From JAVJUV01 sp047314965 (GTDB lineage: Bacteria; Pseudomonadota; Alphaproteobacteria; Rhodobacterales; Rhodobacteraceae): a stretch of DNA of 64,000 nucleotides. The stretch's first letter is position 1; every line of letters begins with the position of its first letter. Positions 58,375-64,000 of the stretch are shown piece after piece. The notes under the pieces are model-generated. The model was not told where the DNA came from. It ran no database searches and saw only the letters and a list, made by a program, of their open reading frames with translations. The DNA lies in contig NZ_JBLBVK010000030.1 of assembly GCF_047314965.1 (NCBI RefSeq), positions 3,395 to 67,394 of the forward strand. Direction: 5' to 3'. The position numbers and the translations under genes are program-made.

Positions 58375-59547
58375 CTATACATCGCGTCCTGCAAGCTCGG
58401 AGTAGAGCGCCTGAAGCCTGTCGACTTGAGTTTCGATCGAAAACTCGGTGACGGCCTTTCTGCGGGCATTTCCACTCAGGGTCGTGCGCAAGCTTGTATC
58501 TTCAAGGAGGGTGCAGATCGCGTCGGCAAGAGTTTTCGGAGTGCCAGTGGGTACCAGTATGCCGGTGTCTCTGTCCACGATGTCGGGCACGCCGCCCACA
58601 TTGCTGGCCACGACCGGCAAACCGGATGCCATGGCCTCGAGGATCACTGTTGGAAACGCTTCGCGAAGAGTCGGCAAAACGAAGATGTCCGACGCCGCCA
58701 GAATTTCCGGGATGTCGGTGCGAAAGCCCAGCAGGTGGACACGCTCCTGAAGGGACAACGCAACGATCTGTTCTTCCAGCGACGCCCTGTTCGGGCCGTC
58801 TCCGACAATTGCCAAGGAAGTCATGGGCGAGGCTTCGATGATTTGGGGCATTGCGGCCACAAGGTGTTCGAGGCCTTTCAGCGGCCTGAGGATAGCTACT
58901 GTCGTTAGGAGAAGACCCTCAGCTCCAACGCCGCAATCCCGCCGGAGCGATTGGGCCACCGAACCTGTGGAAAACTTGGCAATATCGATGCCGTTCGGAA
59001 TCACGATGGCATTTCGCCCGATGCCGGTGGTTGCTCGCGCCGCTGCGAGTGAGCTTGGCGACAGAAATATTGTGCGATCTAGAATTCGACGTGTCCCGAT
59101 ATCGACGACTCTATCTCTCAGGGAAGGATGCGCATCGGCCTCGAACCGATCCATGACGTGAATCGTCGTCACTGCGGGAATGCGCAGCAAGAGTCGGGCG
59201 AAACTGGAGATTATTGTCCCGAATTGCAGATGTGCGTGGATGACATCCGGCCGCAATGCGCGGATTTTCCCCATGATCGATAGGATTTGATCGATCCGTC
59301 TGATCTTGTCGAGCGGCGCGAAATGCAGGGGAATGCCCTGTTCCTCGAGGATGTCGCGGATTGTCGAATCTGAAACCTGCTGGAAGAACATCAGCTCAAC
59401 CGTAACGCCTCGGCGCCGAAGCTCGGGAAGCGTCACCGTCATTAGCTTCTCTGCGCCTCCACGACCCAGCCGGTCGATGATATAGAGCACGCGGAGAGGA
59501 GAACCCGGTTTCTGCCGGTTTTCGTCTTGCAAAGATCGACTCGTCAA
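58375..59547 (-). CDS. Glycosyltransferase family 4
   Basis: 390 residues. GT-B fold with N-terminal LYIIDRLGRGGAEKLM and C-terminal PTLREAFPTVILEAMASGLP (E-x7-E), then GGVPDIVDRDTGILVPTGTP. Adds a sugar to the repeat unit. Lies 176 bp from wzy and divergently overlaps the next GT4 gene's long-frame start, so a promoter for both must be embedded between 59548 and 59691. Confidence 0.9.
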   Translation of the reverse strand: MTSRSLQDENRQKPGSPLRVLYIIDRLGRGGAEKLMTVTLPELRRRGVTVELMFFQQVSDSTIRDILEEQGIPLHFAPLDKIRRIDQILSIMGKIRALRPDVIHAHLQFGTIISSFARLLLRIPAVTTIHVMDRFEADAHPSLRDRVVDIGTRRILDRTIFLSPSSLAAARATTGIGRNAIVIPNGIDIAKFSTGSVAQSLRRDCGVGAEGLLLTTVAILRPLKGLEHLVAAMPQIIEASPMTSLAIVGDGPNRASLEEQIVALSLQERVHLLGFRTDIPEILAASDIFVLPTLREAFPTVILEAMASGLPVVASNVGGVPDIVDRDTGILVPTGTPKTLADAICTLLEDTSLRTTLSGNARRKAVTEFSIETQVDRLQALYSELAGRDV

Positions 59548-59691
59548 AAAATGCCACCTTCGTTTGCGGCTTCGGGTGTAACCTTCATCTTTTTCTATCC
59601 CGCAAGCGGACGGAACGATAGGAAAAGAAGAGAGCTGGAGTCAGATGTCCGTCGTGTCGGTTCAGGGGAAGGTGGAACTATTTTGAACGGG

Positions 59692-60816
59692 ATGGGGCAC
59701 GAGACGGAACCGCGGCCACTAATCGTCGCCCTCGCGCGCCACTATGGAGGCGTCGACGTCCGCGTCCGGGATACCGCGCGTTTTCTTACCAAGGAGGGTT
59801 GGACCTATGGCGTCGCGACCTTGCGAGATTCCCCGCTGCACAAAGCGCTTCAAGCCGAGAAACTCAGCGTCTACCCGTTGGACCACGCCCGCGGTGATCC
59901 GCGCATTTCCATGGAATTGATCCGGGTCGGTCGGAGCATCGGGGCAAACATATTGGACGCTCATAATATGCAGTCGCAGTATTGGGGCGCTCTCGCGGCC
60001 GTTCGCGGTGGGATTCGAGGACGATTAGCGAGCGTTCACTCGATCTACCGTGATATTCACAAGACCCAGCCGCGCAGGGCGATCCATGAAGGCGCATTGC
60101 AAATCTGCAGAACTGCCGGTTTTCATTTCTTGGCTGTGTCGCCCCTTGTTGCCAGTTACTTGGAGGAATTCAAGATACCTCCGGCGCATCTGCACACGAT
60201 CCTGAACGGAATGCCGGATCTCGAAGCCGCGCCTGTAAGGCTGGATATCCGGGGCCAGCACGGCTGGCCGCGCGAAAGTTTCTTGGTGGCTGCCATCGGT
60301 CGGCTTGAAAAAGAAAAGGGGCTCCAGTCTCTCGTGAAAGCAATCGGTTTGGTCCGCGATCGGGGCCGATGCGATGTCCGGCTTCTCGTCATCGGGAGGG
60401 GAAGACAAGAAGCGGAGCTGATTGACATGGTGTCCGCCGGACAATTGGGCAACCACATCCAGTTTCTGGGGTTTCGCTCGGACACCGAAGCCCTCCTTGC
60501 TTCGGTCGATGCGGTATGCATGCCGTCGCTGACCGAAGGGATGCCCTACACTGCCATGGAGGCCTGCCGCCAGGGCGTGCCATCCATTTGTTCGCGCGTC
60601 GGCGGATTGGCCAGAATGCTGGAAGATCGCAGAACCACGTTGTTCGTCCCTCCATCGGATCCGGCCCGGCTCGCTGACGCACTGACGGAGTTGTGCGGGG
60701 ATGAAGCGCTCCGTCACACGCTTTCGCTCGAGGGACGCGCTCTGTTTGAGAGCGATTTCCGCGTCGAACGCATGACCCGCGAGACTGCCAAGCTCTATAT
60801 GAATCTTGTTAGCTGA
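59692..60816 (+). CDS. Glycosyltransferase family 4
   Basis: 374 residues. Short form starting near RPLIVALARHYGGVDVRVRD, with GT-B C-terminal motifs AAIGRLEKEKGLQSLVKAI, MPSLTEGMPYTAMEACRQ and GGLARMLEDRRTTLFVPPSD. Start at ATG 59692; TTG 59683 also fits with its own ribosome site. Acts with the divergent GT4 gene in repeat assembly. Confidence 0.88.
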   Translation: MGHETEPRPLIVALARHYGGVDVRVRDTARFLTKEGWTYGVATLRDSPLHKALQAEKLSVYPLDHARGDPRISMELIRVGRSIGANILDAHNMQSQYWGALAAVRGGIRGRLASVHSIYRDIHKTQPRRAIHEGALQICRTAGFHFLAVSPLVASYLEEFKIPPAHLHTILNGMPDLEAAPVRLDIRGQHGWPRESFLVAAIGRLEKEKGLQSLVKAIGLVRDRGRCDVRLLVIGRGRQEAELIDMVSAGQLGNHIQFLGFRSDTEALLASVDAVCMPSLTEGMPYTAMEACRQGVPSICSRVGGLARMLEDRRTTLFVPPSDPARLADALTELCGDEALRHTLSLEGRALFESDFRVERMTRETAKLYMNLVS

Positions 60817-60848
60817 AGGGGCGAGGCCAGACACCGCCGCAGCTCACG

Positions 60849-62030
60849 TCAGGGATGTTCATCCCTGTCTTCTTTGAAGATTTGTTTTTTCCCGCGCGTC
60901 CAGGCATCTATCAGGAAGGGCATTGGGTCTGTGAGATCGAAATACGGATGTGTCCTGTGTCGTTTCAGATAGGGCTCGAGAAAACGCCTGACATTCTTTT
61001 CTTTGTCCAGAAACAGAAAGCCTGCGATGTCGGCTCCGACCTCGGTGTAGTTCATATCCGTGTTGTAGCTGTCGATCTTCACCTGAACATCGCGGGCCAG
61101 GTCCTGGAAGGTGATGTAAGGGAAATCGACGCCTGCGGCGATGGGCAACTGGCTCATTTGCAAGGGACGGATGTTGACCTCGATCAGCTTGAGGATCCCA
61201 TCTCGCGGATCGCGCTTGAATTCCACGCTTGCGTATCCGCGGTAGTCGATGCCCCGTACAAGCCGGGTTCCAAGTTCGATCAACTCGCTTGACGGCGGCA
61301 TGCTGACGCCGGCCCTGATGACACCATAGAGCGGGGGCATCTGGCGCAATTTGATGCAACAAAACGCGGCTGAAACCTCTCCATTGCGATCGAAATAGAG
61401 TTGGACAGTCTCGAGATTGCGATAGTCCCCGCCAGGGATGACCTCGCAAATCACGACGTCTTCATCCTCGGCTACGGCACGGGCGAAATTGGTGCGCAGG
61501 TCTTCTTCGGTCTCACAAATGAACAGCTTGGTTCCGAATTTTGCCGAGAACGAGTGCGAGTGCACGGGCTTGACCATCACTGGCATTTCAAGCTTTGGAA
61601 GAATCTCTTCGAATTCTGCTTCACTGCGAGGCTGTACAAATTTTGGATGGGGAATCCCCATTTTGTCCGCCAAGCGATAGGTCGCATCCTTTTCGAGAAA
61701 GACCTGCGCCTGATTCCAATCGGCAACGGCCGGGATAAAATTCCGGCTGAGACGCTCCTTGTTTTTTGAGAGAGCCTCTGCAAAGGCATCGGACGTAGGA
61801 AAGACCACCGCACCTGACCAATCCGGGGCAAGAGCCTCAAGGTAAGCAAGGAAAGCCTGCTCATCTGAGGGCGACGGACATGTTCTCCAGTCGCGAATAT
61901 GTCTGGATCGCAGACCGCTCTGATGTGGAAGGTGGGTCAGCACCAAGACCTTGATGGATTGGCGTTGGAGTGATTTTGTTACGGCGAGGCCACCATGTGC
62001 GCCTCCGAGAACGATGGCTTTCTCAGACAT
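60849..62030 (-). CDS. ATP-grasp-family protein
   Basis: 393 residues. Pre-ATP-grasp domain AIVLGGAHGGLAVTKSLQRQ, then the ATP-grasp core (MPVMVKPVHSHSFSAKFGTK; FICEVI-type region VICEVIPGG; YASVEFKRDPRDGILKLIEV; NIRPLQMSQLPIAAG). Carbamoyl-phosphate-synthetase-like members join a carboxylate to an amine or thiol with ATP. In a polysaccharide locus it may attach an amino acid to a uronic acid, or be a stand-alone ligase. Not a known polysaccharide enzyme; inference only. Confidence 0.82.
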   Translation of the reverse strand: MSEKAIVLGGAHGGLAVTKSLQRQSIKVLVLTHLPHQSGLRSRHIRDWRTCPSPSDEQAFLAYLEALAPDWSGAVVFPTSDAFAEALSKNKERLSRNFIPAVADWNQAQVFLEKDATYRLADKMGIPHPKFVQPRSEAEFEEILPKLEMPVMVKPVHSHSFSAKFGTKLFICETEEDLRTNFARAVAEDEDVVICEVIPGGDYRNLETVQLYFDRNGEVSAAFCCIKLRQMPPLYGVIRAGVSMPPSSELIELGTRLVRGIDYRGYASVEFKRDPRDGILKLIEVNIRPLQMSQLPIAAGVDFPYITFQDLARDVQVKIDSYNTDMNYTEVGADIAGFLFLDKEKNVRRFLEPYLKRHRTHPYFDLTDPMPFLIDAWTRGKKQIFKEDRDEHP

Positions 62031-62799
62031 TCAAAACCCCTTCAAACACTCTGTAGCAGACATAGAACGCATCTGGTTAACCAAAGCGTGTCGCTTAAAC
62101 CAAACAATAGCAAGATCTTGAATCGTGCGGGAGCTTGGAGCCATTGCGGAACCCTGTCCGGCGAGCACATGTGTAAAGTGTCATGGTTGCCAGATATCGA
62201 ATTACCATCACCAACGGGGTGCCTTGGAGCGCACTTCCAAGTCCAGCGAATTCAATAATGAAGACAGGACCTGGTTTTCCGTACTAGCCGCTATGCTTCT
62301 TGGCTTGGGTCCTGTCTCGGAGCCCTTGTGCGTGGCGATTGAATGGGACCAGCATACAGAATTAGCCCTGACACCGGATCGGGCCCTTTTAAGACGAACC
62401 GCTACAGAGTTGGTGGGGTTCGAACGGCTGTTTGCGGGGAGTGCCCCGGCTAACGCCCCATGCGGCGCTCCAAAGTGTCGCGGGTGACTTCGGCCCCCCG
62501 AGTTGATCCAGGGATCGACGTCTGCTTCCGCGATCTCGAAAAGTTTTTGAAAGACTCAATTGCGCGCATGGAGGTGCTGTGAGCGGCCTGGGCGCTGGTG
62601 TTGAAAGCTGTGAACGATAAGTTGTCGTCCTGTGAGCGCGCGCTCCTGTCTCCAAACCGGACCATGAAAACCGAGCATCGGCAGGACCGTCCCGGAGCAT
62701 GCCATACGCTTGCCATACGTTTTGCCGACACCTTTGGGAACCAGAACCTTCAGCGTCAATCCACCGCGGACGACCTATACTTTGTTGGCGGACCCAAGA
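62031..62799. other. Intergenic stretch without a clear gene
   Basis: Between the ATP-grasp gene and the IS3-like element. Frames here are short, with no ribosome sites. It holds a second TTGCC-type repeat (62701-62739). The promoter of the ATP-grasp gene should lie near 62035-62150. Confidence 0.5.
62701..62739 (+). repeat. Short tandem TTGCC-type repeat, copy B
   Basis: Three units (TGCCATACG, TTGCCATACG, TTTGCCGACA) followed by CCTTTGGGAA, resembling the array at 14121-14175 within the sugar operon. The same units TTGCCATACG and TTTGCCGAC occur in both places, almost 49 kb apart. Confidence 0.5.
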
Positions 62800-62854
62800 T
62801 GTCCTTCCCCCCTAGAACTGGGCCATTACTTTGGCCGCGAGAGGGGGATTGGGC

Positions 62855-63142
62855 ATGGCGAGGAAGCGACATTCAGACGAAGACATCTTGAAGCTGCTGC
62901 GTGAGATTGAGCTGAAGCTGACGGCTGGTGGTGATGTGGCATCGGCGTGTCGGAGCGTCGGGATCAGCGATGCTACGTATTACAACTGGCGGAGGCGGTT
63001 TGGCGGGATGGGCCGGTCGCAGTTGTCGGAGATGAAGAGCCTGGAGAAAGAGAACGCGCGGCTGAAGAAGATCGTCGCCGAGCTCGAACTGGACAAGCTC
63101 ATCCTCAAGGAAAGCCTTAACCACCTAAAGCCCAGGGCCTGA
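62855..63142 (+). CDS. IS3-family transposase OrfA
   Basis: 95 residues: an HTH of the IS3 OrfA type (HSDEDILKLLREIELKLTAG; VASACRSVGISDATYYNWRR) and a leucine-rich coiled coil (EMKSLEKENARLKKIVAELE). ATG 62855 preceded by GAGGGGG. Forms the DNA-binding N-terminus of the OrfAB fusion after a -1 frameshift. Confidence 0.93.
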   Translation: MARKRHSDEDILKLLREIELKLTAGGDVASACRSVGISDATYYNWRRRFGGMGRSQLSEMKSLEKENARLKKIVAELELDKLILKESLNHLKPRA

Positions 63143-63996
63143 CCACAGAGGAGCTCCGTCAGGCCGTTATTCATACACGCCAGAAGCTCGCAACGTCTGA
63201 GCGACGGACGTGCCGGGTGATAGGACTGGCGCGGAGCTCCCTGCAATACCAACCGACACAAAGAGATGACGATGCGCTGCGTTTGGCAATCATCCGGCTT
63301 GCAAAGCAGTACGGCCGATATGGCTATCGCAAGGTTACTGAGCTGCTTCACGTCGAGGGCTGGCGGGTCAATCACAAGAAGGTCGAGCGGCTCTGGCGGG
63401 AAGAGGGGTTACAGCTTCCGCAGCGCCACAAGAAACGCAAGCGGCTCTACCACAAGGACAGCTCGATCATCCGACTGAGGCCAACCCATCCGAACCACGT
63501 CTGGGCCATCGACTTCGTCCACGACAAGCTCAGCAATGGGCGCAGTTACAAGATGCTGACGGTTCTCGATGAGTTCACGCGGCAGGCCTTGGCTGTTGTG
63601 GTCCGCACCAAGATGGGTGCCGACGATGTTCTCGAAGCTCTCTATCCGCTCCTGCTGCGCCACGGTTCCCCGGAGTATATCCGATCCGATAACGGCCCCG
63701 AGTTCGCAGCAGAGGCGATGCAGGGATGGCTTCGACGCGTTGGCATCAAGCCGATCCGCATTTACCCGGGATCGCCCTGGGAGAACGGATACAACGAACG
63801 GTTCAATGGGACATTACGGCGAGAGGTTCTCAATGCGGAGTGGTTCACGACGACAAAGCAAGCTCAGATCGTCATCAATCACTGGCTCAGGCAGTACAAT
63901 CACACCCGGCCGCATCAGGCACTCAACATGCGCCCGCCCGTTCCTGAAACCCTATTAGAGAAACCCCTGATCAGTGGCCCATACACAGGGGGCTAG
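63121..63996 (+). CDS. IS3-family transposase OrfB (reads through by -1 frameshift)
   Basis: The frame is open from 63121 (stop at 63118), overlaps the end of OrfA, and the GTG at 63217 is a possible separate start. The DDE integrase core is complete: VWAIDFVHDKL, IRSDNGPEF and NGYNERFNGTLR. A slip near CCTAAAG around 63124-63131 would fuse OrfA to OrfB. Ends 3 bp before the right repeat. Confidence 0.92.
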   Translation, partial: PPKAQGLTTEELRQAVIHTRQKLATSERRTCRVIGLARSSLQYQPTQRDDDALRLAIIRLAKQYGRYGYRKVTELLHVEGWRVNHKKVERLWREEGLQLPQRHKKRKRLYHKDSSIIRLRPTHPNHVWAIDFVHDKLSNGRSYKMLTVLDEFTRQALAVVVRTKMGADDVLEALYPLLLRHGSPEYIRSDNGPEFAAEAMQGWLRRVGIKPIRIYPGSPWENGYNERFNGTLRREVLNAEWFTTTKQAQIVINHWLRQYNHTRPHQALNMRPPVPETLLEKPLISGPYTGG

Positions 63997-64000
63997 ACAA

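Larger units (their letters stand above)
62800..63999 (+). mobile_element. IS3-family insertion sequence
   Basis: About 1.2 kb with two overlapping transposase frames. Left end TGTCCTTCCCCCC and the reverse complement of the right end TGTCTAGCCCCCT, each followed by a TGGGCCA, form imperfect terminal repeats. Ends match the window edge, so flanking target duplications cannot be checked on the right side. Confidence 0.8.

Noticed and set aside
62125..62487. Open frame of 120 codons before the IS3-like element
   Set aside because: No ribosome site, no domain, poor codon bias; treated as non-coding.
1..64000. CRISPR array or known defence system
   Set aside because: No regularly spaced repeats of the right size and no cas, restriction or toxin-antitoxin genes were recognised.

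Overview
The window comes from a GC-rich alphaproteobacterium, most likely a marine member of the Rhodobacteraceae/Roseobacter group. The conserved block SPOR lipoprotein - dacA - tmk - holB - tatD - MBL hydrolase, the many ATGA/GTGA stop-start overlaps, and the mix of sugar ABC transport, a molybdenum hydroxylase and a sulfotransferase-bearing polysaccharide locus all fit that group. The assignment is inferred from gene content, not from a marker-gene search.

Layout. (1) 2-6070: end of a NitT/TauT-type ABC transporter (permease-ATPase-permease), a terminator, then a three-subunit molybdenum hydroxylase (FAD, 2Fe-2S, molybdopterin subunits) with an overlapping MoaD-like gene. (2) 6197-7171 (minus): ketopantoate reductase-like gene, divergent from (3) 7305-20869: a large sugar catabolic unit with a LacI-type regulator, TIM-barrel isomerase, Gfo/Idh/MocA dehydrogenase, solute-binding protein, two permeases, a small two-TM protein, two ATPases, a fused dihydroxyacetone-kinase-type kinase, xylulokinase and xylose isomerase. 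Three copies of an 18-bp palindrome lie in front of the regulator gene and the binding-protein gene and probably tie the unit together. (4) 20884-27700 (minus): a small ORF, an AEC transporter and the conserved housekeeping block. (5) 27909-about 32.5 kb: tRNA-Ser with a tyrosine integrase next to it, then a compact integrative element (lower-GC cargo gene, AlpA-like HTH, small ORFs, RepA-like ATPase) ending in a TGTCC-rich inverted repeat. (6) 32.7-38.2 kb: NTF2-PAS-LuxR regulator, secreted protein, a gene-poor stretch, then a 2TM protein / saccharopine-dehydrogenase-like / RetSat-like operon. (7) 38.4-39.5 kb: an IS6-like element that cuts an SMR efflux gene and abuts a remnant of a related IS. 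(8) 39.7-62.0 kb: an exopolysaccharide locus (VanZ-like, AsnB-like, acyltransferase, sulfotransferase, five glycosyltransferase-type proteins, deacetylase, Wzx, Wzy, Wzz, priming sugar transferase, ATP-grasp) that also holds two paralogous proteins of unknown function. (9) 62.8-64.0 kb: a complete IS3-family element at the window edge.

How the genes work together. The sugar unit imports a sugar or glycoside and feeds it into pentose/triose phosphate metabolism through XylA-XylB and the DHA-type kinase; the Gfo/Idh plus TIM-barrel pair suggests an extra oxidation/isomerisation step beyond plain xylose. The polysaccharide locus is a Wzx/Wzy-type pathway: priming transferase, glycosyltransferases, flippase, polymerase, chain-length regulator, with acyl, sulfate and possibly amidotransfer decoration. 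No single novel defence system is evident. The best leads are the 18-bp operator regulon, the paralogous protein pair at 51.4-54.1 kb, the RepA-like gene with its iteron-like inverted repeat, and a TTGCC-type repeat found at two distant places.
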